NCBI RefSeq assembly: GCF_015865035.1
Contig: NZ_JADZGI010000003.1
Span: 248,001 to 312,000 of the forward strand
Direction of reading: 5' to 3'
From: Novosphingobium aureum
GTDB taxonomy: Bacteria > Pseudomonadota > Alphaproteobacteria > Sphingomonadales > Sphingomonadaceae
Length of the DNA: 64,000 nt
Both the position numbers and the translations under genes were made by a program. Each line of letters begins with the position of its first letter. Position 1 is the first letter of the stretch. The notes under the pieces are model-generated. The model was not told the DNA's origin. It saw only the letters and a program-made list of their open reading frames with translations, and did no database searches. Shown here piece after piece: positions 17,228 through 25,336 of this stretch.

Positions 17228-17349
17228 GTCCTTGGCATCCTCTCGCTCTTGTCGAGCACCGGGATAAGGTCGGGGCTGCGCGCGGCTCTCGACTAAGCGC
17301 GCAGCGTGCTGTGCTTATCGCGCAGGCCCGGCACGCAGGGGGAGCCGCC

Positions 17350-19050
17350 TCACAAGGTGAAGGGGCGCGGGCTGCCCTCGCCCGGATCGGGCGCATCCGC
17401 GGCCCAGCGCACCGAACCCGAGGGGCGCAGCAGGCGGCGGCGCAGCCGCGCGTCGTCCTTGAGCGTGTTGAACGCCTCGACCGCGTGCTGCAGGTCGCGG
17501 TCGGCCTCGGTGAAGCGTTCGCGCATGTGCAGGTAATCGCCCCAGGTCGGGCATTCGTAACGCTCGGTCCACAGACAGGGGTCGGCGATGTCGCGCGCGA
17601 GGCTCCACCCGAAACCGCCGTTCCGGCGCCGTGCCTTGCCCACGTCCTGCATCGCGCGATAGAACGCACGCGCATCGCCGGGCTCGACGCGGTAGTCGAT
17701 CTCGATCTCGACCGGACCCGAGCGCGCGGTCAGCGCCAGCGCCACTTGCGGATCGTGTCCGATGGTCACCGATGCGCGCTTGTCCTCGCCCTCGCGCACC
17801 ATCGGCAGGACCAGCCCCAGCAGGATGCTCGCCGCCAGCAGCGCGCCCGAGGCGAGGACCGCTGCCTGCAGCCCGAGAGCATTGGTCACAGCCCCCCAGC
17901 CCATCGCTCCCAGCGCGATGCCCCCGGTCACCGCCGAGGAATAGAGCGAGAGCGCGCGCGCCGTCACCCAGCGCGGCGCAGCGAGCTGGACGCCAACGTT
18001 GAACATCGCCAGCACCAGCATCGTGCCCATGCCCTGCAGCGCAAAGCACAGGGCGGCCAGCCACAGGTCGCGGCTCAGCGCGATCCCGACGAGCGCCAGC
18101 GCGGTAATGCCCGTGCCGATGCGCACCGCGATCTCGGGCCCGAAACGCTCGCGCATGGTGGCGGTGGAAAGCGACCCGAGGATCGCGCCGATCCCGCCCG
18201 CGCCGAGCAGGATGCCGTAAGTGCTCGCATTGCCCGCAAGCTGGTCGCGCGCGATCAGCGGGGCGAGCGCGGTGGCCGTCGCGACGCACAGGCCGAAGAC
18301 GAAGACCCGCACCACCGCATTGCGCACCGCGCCCGCATGGGCGGCATAACGCATACCCGAGACCAACGCCCGGCCCAGACTCTCGGGCGGCAGGCGCGAG
18401 GGCGCGCCGGTGCGGCGCCAGAAGAAGAAGGCGAGCAGCAGCGGCACGTAGCCCAGGGCATTGACCGAAAAGGCCGCATGCGCGCCTGCGGCCAGCACGA
18501 GGAAACCGCCCAGCGCGGGGCCTACCGACCGCGCGATATTGTAGCTGACGGAACCGAGCGCGACAGCGGCGGGCAGGACGCGCGGCGGCACCAGCTCGCC
18601 GATCGAGGCCTGCCAGGCCGGGCCGTAGAGCGCGACGCCCGAGCCGATCACGAGCAGCAGCGCGAGGATCAGCCAGGGCGTGACGAGACCGAGCAACCCG
18701 ACCACGGCCATGACGATGCCGCCAAGACAGGCTAGACCCAGCCCGGCCATCGCGATGCGCCGCCGGTCGAACATGTCGGCGAGCGCACCGGCAGGCAGCG
18801 CCACCAGCATCAACGGCAGCATCAGTGCGGTCTGCACCGAGGCGATCATGGTCGGCGAACTCGAAAGCCGGGTCATCTCCCAGGCCGCGGCGACGCCGAG
18901 GATCTGGTGGCCGAGATTGGAGCACACGCTGCTCGACCAGATGCGCCGGAACAAGGGCACGCGCAGCGGCGCAAGCGCACCTGCCGTCTCGCTCGCGATT
19001 TCGCCACCCGCATCCTGCACGGGGGCGTCCTGCGCCGGTTTTCCTGTCAC
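17350..19050 (-). CDS. MFS transporter of the EntS/MFS_3 type with C-terminal soluble domain
   Basis: About 566 residues from a GTG start at 19050 (GTG at 19020 is possible; no in-frame ATG precedes the domain). Twelve membrane segments span about residues 40-420. They include the MFS loop motif GALADMFDRRRIA, GGFLVLAAGAH and GAGGIGAILGS. A C-terminal soluble part of about 130 residues follows (ARAFYRAMQDVG, WSLARDIADP, ERYECPTWGDYLHMRERF). This matches the MFS_3/EntS-like family, whose members export siderophores or other small molecules; the soluble tail is a known feature of this branch. The longer open frame further upstream is antisense to the thiolase gene. Confidence 0.87.
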   Translation of the reverse strand: MTGKPAQDAPVQDAGGEIASETAGALAPLRVPLFRRIWSSSVCSNLGHQILGVAAAWEMTRLSSSPTMIASVQTALMLPLMLVALPAGALADMFDRRRIAMAGLGLACLGGIVMAVVGLLGLVTPWLILALLLVIGSGVALYGPAWQASIGELVPPRVLPAAVALGSVSYNIARSVGPALGGFLVLAAGAHAAFSVNALGYVPLLLAFFFWRRTGAPSRLPPESLGRALVSGMRYAAHAGAVRNAVVRVFVFGLCVATATALAPLIARDQLAGNASTYGILLGAGGIGAILGSLSTATMRERFGPEIAVRIGTGITALALVGIALSRDLWLAALCFALQGMGTMLVLAMFNVGVQLAAPRWVTARALSLYSSAVTGGIALGAMGWGAVTNALGLQAAVLASGALLAASILLGLVLPMVREGEDKRASVTIGHDPQVALALTARSGPVEIEIDYRVEPGDARAFYRAMQDVGKARRRNGGFGWSLARDIADPCLWTERYECPTWGDYLHMRERFTEADRDLQHAVEAFNTLKDDARLRRRLLRPSGSVRWAADAPDPGEGSPRPFTL

Positions 19051-19260
19051 CGTGTCATGTACCTTGCCGGCCTCTTCCCGCCGCGAGCATCGAACGGCAC
19101 GCGGTTTTCGTCCAGTGCGGTACCGGTTTCCATCGCCCGGGCGGAGATGTGCCGTCAAGTCCCGCGACGGGGTTGGCCTTGGCTGTGACAGGTGCCAGAC
19201 CTCGGGACGAGGCGCGCGCACCCCTCCTGCGATAGCGTCCTGCTGTACGGGAGAGACACC

Positions 19261-20517
19261 ATGGCCGAAGCCTACATCATCGACGCGGTGCGCACCCCGC
19301 GCGCCATCGGCAAGACCGGCAAGGGCGCCTATTCGGGCATGCACCCGCAGCATCTCGCCAAGGCGGTGCTCGTCGCGCTGCGCGACCGCAACAAGCTCGA
19401 TACCGCCAGCGTCGACGACGTCATCTGGGGCACCAGCGCGCAGATGGGCCTGCAGGGCGGCGACCTTGGACGCATGGCCGCGCTCGATGCCGGCTACGAC
19501 GTCAAGGTCAGCGGCGTCACGCTCGACCGTTTTTGCGGATCGGGGCTCACCGCGACCAGCCTTGCCGCCGGACAGGTCATGGCAGGCCTCGAAGACTGCG
19601 TGATCGCGGGCGGCACCGAAATGATGAGCCACGTGGTCGACTACGGCACCATGCTGCGCGAGAAGAAGGCGCACATCGCCGGGGGGCTGGGCACCAACAA
19701 CCCCACGCTCGACGCGCTCCATCCCCAGACCAACCAGGGCGTCGCCGCCGACGCCATCGCCGCGATGGAAGGGATCACCCGCAGCGAGCTCGAGGCCTTC
19801 GGCGCCGAGAGCCAGCGCCGCGCCGCAACCGCGATCGCCGAAGGCCGCTTTGCCGGCTCGACCGTGGCGGTGCACGATGCGAAGGGCAATCTCGTGCTCG
19901 ACCACGAGGAATACCCGAGGCCTGAAACCACCGCGGAAAGCCTCGCCGGTCTCAAGCCCGCCTTTGCCATGTTCTACGACTTTCCCGCCAGCAAGGACGG
20001 CACCACCTTCGCCGGGCAGGTCAAGCGCCGCTATCCCGACCTCGAATTCGAGCCGGTGCACCATGTCGGCACCTCCTCGGGCGTGGTCGATGGCGCCGCC
20101 GCACTGCTCATCACCTCGAAGGACTATGCCGATGCGCATGGCCTCAAGCCGCGCGCGCGCATCGTCACTGCGGTCAATGTCGGCGACGATCCCACGCTCA
20201 TGCTCAATGGTCCGGTCCCCGCCGCGAAGAAGGCACTCGCGCGCGCCGGGCTCGACAAGGACCAGATCGACGTATGGGAAGTGAACGAGGCCTTCGCGGT
20301 GGTGGTCGAGAAATTCATCCGCGATCTCGATCTGCCACGCGAGAAGGTCAATCCCAACGGCGGCGCGATCGCGCTCGGTCATCCCATCGGGGCGACCGGC
20401 GCAGTGCTCGTGGGCACCGCACTCGACGAACTGGAGCGCACCGGCGGACGCTATGCGCTGATCACGATGTGCGCGGCAGGCGGCATGGCGCCCGCGATCA
20501 TCATCGAACGGGTGTGA
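19261..20517 (+). CDS. Acetyl-CoA C-acyltransferase (thiolase)
   Basis: 418 residues starting MAEAYIIDAVRTPRA, with GGGAGAG just upstream. All thiolase catalytic residues are visible: nucleophilic Cys92 in DRFCGSGLTA, NEAF, His374 in GHPIGATG and Cys404 in MCAAGGM. It should carry out thiolytic cleavage (or condensation) of 3-oxoacyl-CoA in the cytoplasm. The MarR regulator starts 11 bases after its stop, so the two are probably co-transcribed. It is divergent from the MFS gene; the 210-base spacer should carry both promoters. The chain length handled is not evident. Confidence 0.93.
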   Translation: MAEAYIIDAVRTPRAIGKTGKGAYSGMHPQHLAKAVLVALRDRNKLDTASVDDVIWGTSAQMGLQGGDLGRMAALDAGYDVKVSGVTLDRFCGSGLTATSLAAGQVMAGLEDCVIAGGTEMMSHVVDYGTMLREKKAHIAGGLGTNNPTLDALHPQTNQGVAADAIAAMEGITRSELEAFGAESQRRAATAIAEGRFAGSTVAVHDAKGNLVLDHEEYPRPETTAESLAGLKPAFAMFYDFPASKDGTTFAGQVKRRYPDLEFEPVHHVGTSSGVVDGAAALLITSKDYADAHGLKPRARIVTAVNVGDDPTLMLNGPVPAAKKALARAGLDKDQIDVWEVNEAFAVVVEKFIRDLDLPREKVNPNGGAIALGHPIGATGAVLVGTALDELERTGGRYALITMCAAGGMAPAIIIERV

Positions 20518-20528
20518 ACCGGGCGCGC

Positions 20529-21098
20529 ATGGAACAGGCCTCCTCCCCCGATACAGCCCCCGTCATGAATGGTGTCACGAACGCTGGCGCGGCTTCGGCG
20601 GGTCTGGCAAAGCCTTTGGCTCAGGGCCAGGCGGAAGGAGAGACGGGGACCATGCCCGAGACGCTCAAGCGCGACGTGGCGCTCAAGATGACCATTGTCA
20701 CGCGCCAGATGCGCAAGCACTTCGACGAGGCCATTGCCGAACTGGGCGTGACCCGCTCGCAATGGACCGTGATCGCGGTGGTCTCCTCGCGTCCCGGTGC
20801 AACCCAGCGGGTCATTGCCGAAGCGCTCGAGATTTCGAGTGTCTCGGCAGGGCGACTGGTCGACCGGCTGATTGCCGAGGGCATGGTCGAGCGCAAGCCC
20901 AAGGCCGACGACGGGCGCGCCCACGCCATCCACCTCACCGACAAGGGCCAGCAGCTTACCGGCAAGCTCTCCGACGTCGCCACGGTCAGCGAAGCGGCCG
21001 CCTTCGCGGGTCTGAGCGACGCGGACCTCTCGGTGATGAACACGATCCTCGACACGATCTCCTCCAACCTGTGCGATCACGGGATACCGCTCAGGTAA
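20529..21098 (+). CDS. MarR family transcriptional regulator
   Basis: 189 residues from the Met at 20529. The first 40 residues are low-complexity and MPETLKRD at 20652 is a strong alternative start, preceded by GGAGAG. The winged-helix core spans VTRSQWTVIAVV, ATQRVIAEALEISSVSAGRLVDRLI and the wing VERKPKADDGRAHAIHLTDKG, with the canonical DxR of the MarR wing. It follows thiolase directly, suggesting a repressor sensing a CoA ester or aromatic intermediate of that route. No obvious palindrome was seen in the thiolase promoter. Convergent with the TetR gene. Confidence 0.88.
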   Translation: MEQASSPDTAPVMNGVTNAGAASAGLAKPLAQGQAEGETGTMPETLKRDVALKMTIVTRQMRKHFDEAIAELGVTRSQWTVIAVVSSRPGATQRVIAEALEISSVSAGRLVDRLIAEGMVERKPKADDGRAHAIHLTDKGQQLTGKLSDVATVSEAAAFAGLSDADLSVMNTILDTISSNLCDHGIPLR

Positions 21099-21152
21099 AA
21101 GCCAGATAGCGGACGCGGCGTCTGCGAACCCGGTGCCCGCGCCTCGCCGCGC

Positions 21153-21800
21153 TCAGTCCACCTGTCCGCGCAAGTGGCGGATCGCGGCCGCCATGTCGCC
21201 AGCGGGATCGCAATCCGGATTGATCAGCGCCTGGAGCTGCAGGCCATTGGCCAGAGCCGAGAGCTGGCGTGCGGCTACCTTCGCGTCGATCGTCTGCGCA
21301 ATCGTCCCTGCCGCCTGCTCGGCCTCAATGGCCGCGACCAGATCGCGCCGCACCATCTCTTGGCGCGCCTTCATGAATTCGTGCGCAGGATGGCTGGGCA
21401 CGACCGCATTCGCGGCAAGCGACAGGTACAGATAGCCGATCCCCGGCGCCGCACAGCTGCGCCTGACCGCCGCCACGTAGAGATCGAGGCTGGGCAGGAC
21501 CATCCCGGCAAGGTCGGGATCGCGCACGCTGTCGGCATCCCACAATTCGATCACGCCTTGCAGCAGCTCTTCGCGATTGCCGAAATAGTAGAGGACGTGC
21601 TGCGCCTCCATGCCCAGCGCCTTGGCCAGTTCGCGCAGCGACTGGTGGCGATAGCCATCTCGGGTAATGATTTCAGTGACGCCGCGCAGGATCGCCTCGC
21701 GGCGCGCCTCGGCCTTCGCGGACTTCGGCGCAGCGCCGCCCTTCACACTTGGCTTCACGCCCGCCTCGACTGGCTCCTGATCGTGGTTCTTGCTGGCCAT
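21153..21800 (-). CDS. TetR family transcriptional regulator
   Basis: 215 residues. The N-terminal 30 residues are flexible and Lys/Ala-rich. The HTH lies around residues 30-80: ILRGVTEIITRDGYRHQSLRELAKALGMEAQHVLYYFGNREEL. The ligand domain resembles the TetR_C group with a GLQLQALINP segment near the end. It is divergent from the GH79-like gene; a perfect 8-bp palindrome (21853-21869) lies 53 bases upstream of its start, so autoregulation and control of the lipoprotein gene are likely. The ligand is unknown. Confidence 0.9.
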   Translation of the reverse strand: MASKNHDQEPVEAGVKPSVKGGAAPKSAKAEARREAILRGVTEIITRDGYRHQSLRELAKALGMEAQHVLYYFGNREELLQGVIELWDADSVRDPDLAGMVLPSLDLYVAAVRRSCAAPGIGYLYLSLAANAVVPSHPAHEFMKARQEMVRRDLVAAIEAEQAAGTIAQTIDAKVAARQLSALANGLQLQALINPDCDPAGDMAAAIRHLRGQVD

Positions 21801-21852
21801 CGAGCCGTCCCTAGCACGGTTTCAGCCGGCACAGGAGAGCGCCCGACATCGC

Positions 21853-21869
21853 TTTTTACACTGTAAAAA
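21853..21869. promoter_or_regulatory. Palindromic operator candidate for the adjacent TetR regulator
   Basis: TTTTTACA-C-TGTAAAAA has perfect 8-bp arms around a single central C. It sits between the divergent TetR (start 21800) and GH79-like (start about 21979) genes. AT-rich palindromes of this size next to tetR genes are classic TetR-family sites. Confidence 0.62.
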
Positions 21870-21978
21870 TTTTCGCTTGCCTGATCGCTCCGACTGGCTC
21901 TAGGCCATGGCCATGAAAGCGCAGCCTCACCGCCCGACCTCGTTCGTCCGCCCTCGCCGCATTTGCGCTGCGCCCGAC

Positions 21979-23574
21979 ATGGACCGCTGCAGTGCAATGG
22001 CGTCACCCTTGCCGGGGCGCCTCCTGCCGCTCTTGGTCGGTGCCCTGCTGAGCGGCTGCGCCGGGCAGCACGTACCGGGAAGCCCTGCGGACGGCGCGGC
22101 TCCGGCGCGCAAGGCGACCGAGGCGACGCTGCGCGCGGGCAGCCTGCCCCTCGTCGGCCGCGTCAGCGAGCGGTTCCTCTCCTACAACGTGGAAATGGTC
22201 GAGCTGACCGGAGGGCGGTTCTGGAAGCCCTATCGCAACGGCATTGCCGACAAGGCGGACCAGTACGAATACCGCCCTCCGATCGACCTCGCCAATCCGC
22301 GCCTGCGCAAGCTGGCCGGAGCACTCGCTCCGGTCTATGTGCGCTACAGCGGAACCTGGGCCAACGCGACGGTCTACGCCGACGTCGAACACCATGACGG
22401 TCCCGCGCCCGAAGGCTTCGATGCGGTGCTGACCCGGGCGCAGTGGCGCGGCGCAATCGACTTCGCCAAGGCGGTTGATGCCCGCATCGTCACCTCGATG
22501 GCGACTAGTGCGGGCACGCGCGATGCCGATGGCGCGTGGCAGCCCGACCATGCCGCAAGCTTCCTCGCCGCGACAAAGGCGCTGGGCGGCACGATCTGGG
22601 CGAGCGAGTTCGCCAACGAACCCAATCTCGTCGGCGGCACCCAGCCCCCCGAAGGCTACAGCGCCGCCGATTACCGGCGCGACTATGCACGGTTTCACAC
22701 ATGGCTCGCGGCAAGTTCGCCCGAGACGCAGGTCATGGCACCGGGCGCCTTCGAATTTGGCGCGGGACGCGCGCTGCCCGCCTTCATCAAGCAGCTGCCC
22801 ACCGAGCAACTGGTTCCGGATGACGCGACGCGTCCCGATATCGTCTCGTTCCACTTCTATGGCGAGATCTCGCAGCGCTGCGCGGGCACGCGGCCCGATC
22901 CGCAAGCCGCACAATGGCTGGACATGCTGGACGGCGCGATCGCCAATACCATGCGCCTGCGCGCTCGGGTCGCACCCGAGGCACCTGTGTGGCTGAGCGA
23001 GACCGCCGAAACCGCTTGCGGCGGCAACCCGCAGGCCGCCGGGTTCGCCGACAGCTTCCGCTTCGTTGACCAGCTTGCGAATGCCGCCCGACAAGGTGTC
23101 GAGGTCTCGATGCACAATACGCTGGCGGCAAGCGATTATGCCCTGCTCGACGAACACAGCTTCGCGCCTCGCCCCAATTACTGGGCCGCCTTGCTGTGGC
23201 GCAAGACCATGGGAACAGGCGTTCTCGACGCGCGGTCGTTCGCTCCGGACCCGAATCTGCGCCTCTACGCCCATTGCCAGCGCGCAGTCGCGGGCGGGGT
23301 CACGCTGCTCGCAGTCAATCTCGGGCGCGAAACCGCTGGTTCGATCTCACTGGCAGGACAAGGTCAGGTGCAGGCCTATACCCTGAGCGCGGTTCCCGGC
23401 GATGCGCAGCGCGTCGCGCTCGGCGGTAAGCCGCTCGCGCTCGCGGCCGGTGACGCGCTGCCCGCGCTCGAGGGCGAGGCCCATACCGGCGCGGTCCCCC
23501 TGCCGGCATCGAGCATCACCTTCATCACGATACCGGGTGCGGCCAACCCCGCCTGCTCCGGCACGGCGCAGTAA
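21979..23574 (+). CDS. GH79-like (heparanase/beta-glucuronidase fold) lipoprotein
   Basis: 531 residues from MDRCSAMASP; starts at 21907 and 21997 are possible. A hydrophobic segment ends in the lipobox LLSGC (Cys about 27), indicating a lipoprotein. The domain looks like a GH79 TIM barrel: ASEFANEPNLVGG gives the acid/base Glu (about E214) and WLSETAET the nucleophile Glu (about E341). RYSGTWAN and VSFHFYGE fit the same fold, and a beta-sandwich completes the C-terminus. Expected role: hydrolysis of a glucuronide or similar glycoside at the cell envelope. Assignment rests on motif recognition. No sugar transporter or other glycosidase is near. Confidence 0.75.
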   Translation: MDRCSAMASPLPGRLLPLLVGALLSGCAGQHVPGSPADGAAPARKATEATLRAGSLPLVGRVSERFLSYNVEMVELTGGRFWKPYRNGIADKADQYEYRPPIDLANPRLRKLAGALAPVYVRYSGTWANATVYADVEHHDGPAPEGFDAVLTRAQWRGAIDFAKAVDARIVTSMATSAGTRDADGAWQPDHAASFLAATKALGGTIWASEFANEPNLVGGTQPPEGYSAADYRRDYARFHTWLAASSPETQVMAPGAFEFGAGRALPAFIKQLPTEQLVPDDATRPDIVSFHFYGEISQRCAGTRPDPQAAQWLDMLDGAIANTMRLRARVAPEAPVWLSETAETACGGNPQAAGFADSFRFVDQLANAARQGVEVSMHNTLAASDYALLDEHSFAPRPNYWAALLWRKTMGTGVLDARSFAPDPNLRLYAHCQRAVAGGVTLLAVNLGRETAGSISLAGQGQVQAYTLSAVPGDAQRVALGGKPLALAAGDALPALEGEAHTGAVPLPASSITFITIPGAANPACSGTAQ

Positions 23575-23633
23575 TGCCCGCTGCCACCTTGCGCGCCTCT
23601 GGCTGGCAAGGCTGAGCATAAGGGGCCGGCCAT

Positions 23634-23663
23634 AAAAAAGGGCTGCCGTTGGTACGGCAGCCC
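23634..23663 (-). terminator. Rho-independent terminator of the small secreted protein gene
   Basis: Perfect 9-bp stem GGGCTGCCG/CGGCAGCCC with a six-base loop. Read on the minus strand it is followed by TTTTTT (AAAAAA at 23634-23639 on the plus strand). It lies 64 bases after the stop at 23727. Confidence 0.85.
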
Positions 23664-23726
23664 AATTCCGCTTGCGCGGTCATTCGGACCCGGGTGCGAA
23701 GCAAGGTCCGGGAGATGGCTGAGGCC

Positions 23727-24074
23727 TCAGCCCTTGGTCGAGACGACTTCGGCGCGGCTGAGCGTGGTCGTCAGCTTGCCGTCTTCCTCGATCAGGCTGG
23801 AAGCGGGCACGAGGTGGCTCTTGCCGTTGATCACGACCTGCGCGTCGCCGTTGTCGCGGACGCGGAACACCTGGCCGATGCGCTTGCCGTCGCTGTAGAT
23901 CATCGAGCCCTTCTTGGCCTGCGCGGGCGTCTTTGCCTGTGCGACCGAGGCGATGTTGGCGGTAGCGTTGGCCGAACCGTCGGGATTGGCGAGGACCACC
24001 TGCGGCGTGGCGAGCGAAAGCACGCCGAGCGCGGTGACGGAAGCGAGCGAAGCGAACTTGAGCTTGGTCTTCAT
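23727..24074 (-). CDS. Small secreted protein of unknown function
   Basis: 115 residues starting MKTKLKFASLA; the upstream Met adds a basic leader without function. A signal peptide ends VVLA before NPDGSAN. The mature 75-residue protein contains KKGSMIYSDGKRIGQVFRVRDNGDAQVVINGKSHLVPASSLI. This looks like a PRC-barrel-like or small beta domain with a YSDGKRIG turn. Similar short exported proteins are common in sphingomonads as hypotheticals; this statement is from memory. A strong terminator follows, so it is a single-gene unit. The AT-richer region upstream (24150-24230) probably holds its promoter. Function unknown. Confidence 0.75.
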   Translation of the reverse strand: MKTKLKFASLASVTALGVLSLATPQVVLANPDGSANATANIASVAQAKTPAQAKKGSMIYSDGKRIGQVFRVRDNGDAQVVINGKSHLVPASSLIEEDGKLTTTLSRAEVVSTKG

Positions 24075-24244
24075 GATCGGTCTCTTTCTGTTTCGGAGCA
24101 CGCGGTGCCCTTGCGGCTGCGTGGTCCGGGAATCGGTTGGGAGGTCATTTCCTCAATTGCTAACCTTGTTTAGTATTTCCCGATAGAATTGTAAAGCTAG
24201 CTTAGTAAATTTTTTTGCAAGTGCGAATGCGATAAACGCAACGA

Positions 24245-24283
24245 GGCCCACCACTCGCTGCCGCCGCAGCCCGGTGGTGGGCC
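24245..24283 (-). terminator. Hairpin downstream of the SDR gene
   Basis: GGCCCACCAC and GTGGTGGGCC form a 10-bp stem with a 19-base GC-rich loop, 46 bases after the SDR stop on the minus strand. The following T-run is poor (GTTGCGTTT), so termination is probable but not certain. Confidence 0.5.
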
Positions 24284-24328
24284 CAAGATCGCTTTTGTTA
24301 CAGAGGCTTGTACCGCCCTGCGGCACTG

Positions 24329-25123
24329 TCAGCGCGGCGGCATCCGGATCGCGCCGTCAATGCGAAATTTCTGCGCATTGAGGTAGCTGTTGGCGGCAAT
24401 CTCGAGCACGAGGCTCGCAAATTCGTCGGGTCGGCCGAGCCGCTTGGGGAACGGCACCGAGGCGTTGAGCGCATCCCACATCTTCTCGTTGAACTCCTTG
24501 AAGCGCAGCATCGGCGGTGTGGCGAAGATGCCGGGCATCACCGAGTTGACGCGAATGCCAAGGTCCATCAGGTCGCGCGCCATCGGCAGGACCAGCCCGT
24601 TGACCCCGGCCTTGAGCGAGCCATAGGCGACCTGACCGATCTGCCCGTCCTCGGCTGCGGCGCTGGAGGTGAGGATGATCGAGCCGCGCTCGCCATCGGC
24701 GTTGACCGGCTCGCTGCCTGCCATGCCCAGCGCCGCGATCGAGGCGACGCGGTAGCTGGCAACGAGGATGCCCTGCGCGGAGAAGGCGTAGTCCTCGCTG
24801 CTCATGCGCTTGAAGGCGCCGGTTTCCTTGTCGCGACTGATCGTCTTGCCGCCTTTGGAAGCCATCGCGCAATGGACCAGCACGCGCTCCTGCCCGTGTG
24901 CAGCGCGCGCGGCGGCAAAGCCATCCTCGACGCTGGCCTCGTCCATGATGTCGACCTTGTGGAAGCTGCCGCCGATGGCTTGCGCCACGGCATTGCCGGC
25001 TTCCTTGTTGAGGTCGAAGATCGCCACCTTGACGCCCTTGCCCGCGAGCGCCTCGGCGCTGGCGCGCCCAAGCCCCGAGGCGCCACCGGTGACGACCGCG
25101 CTGGTCGAACTGTCGAGTTCCAT
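24329..25123 (-). CDS. Short-chain dehydrogenase/reductase
   Basis: 264 residues from MELDSSTSAV. NAD(P)-binding TGGASGLG is near the N-terminus and an acidic end of strand two (AIFDLNKEAG) favours NAD. The catalytic Ser is in ILTSSAAA and the Tyr/Lys in YGSLK. NNAG is replaced by HCAMASKGG, as in the type-10 17beta-HSD/3-hydroxyacyl-CoA dehydrogenase group, and VMPGIFATPPM also resembles that group. It may oxidise a 3-hydroxyacyl-CoA. It is divergent from the CoA-transferase gene, with about 210 bases between starts, and may belong functionally to the 25337-30970 operon. Confidence 0.88.
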   Translation of the reverse strand: MELDSSTSAVVTGGASGLGRASAEALAGKGVKVAIFDLNKEAGNAVAQAIGGSFHKVDIMDEASVEDGFAAARAAHGQERVLVHCAMASKGGKTISRDKETGAFKRMSSEDYAFSAQGILVASYRVASIAALGMAGSEPVNADGERGSIILTSSAAAEDGQIGQVAYGSLKAGVNGLVLPMARDLMDLGIRVNSVMPGIFATPPMLRFKEFNEKMWDALNASVPFPKRLGRPDEFASLVLEIAANSYLNAQKFRIDGAIRMPPR

Positions 25124-25336
25124 GGCCTGCTTCTCCCGAATTGCGTGTTCTTGTCCGGCTGCAAGCTCTAGGCACGCCGCGCGCGAAATCCATTGCCCGG
25201 ACCGGATATCGCCACGGCGCACCGGGTCACATCGCTATCGTTGGAGCGATGATCGCACCGCGAGAGCCCCGAGAGGGTGACGATGGCCGCGCTCGCCACT
25301 ATCCCTCAAACCAGACAAAAAAGGGGAGACCGGGAT

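Noticed and set aside
13674..17296. Two plus-strand open frames of about 600 residues each across hyuA and hyuB
   Set aside because: Both mirror strongly supported HyuA and HyuB reading frames; composition is typical of antisense shadows.
13272..17675. Apparent 1467-residue fusion ending in HyuA
   Set aside because: The upstream 770 residues are the out-of-frame reading of hyuB; HyuA has its own ATG at 15356.
17350..20382. Apparent 1010-residue fusion containing the MFS transporter
   Set aside because: The N-terminal part is antisense to thiolase; the transporter starts at a GTG near 19050.
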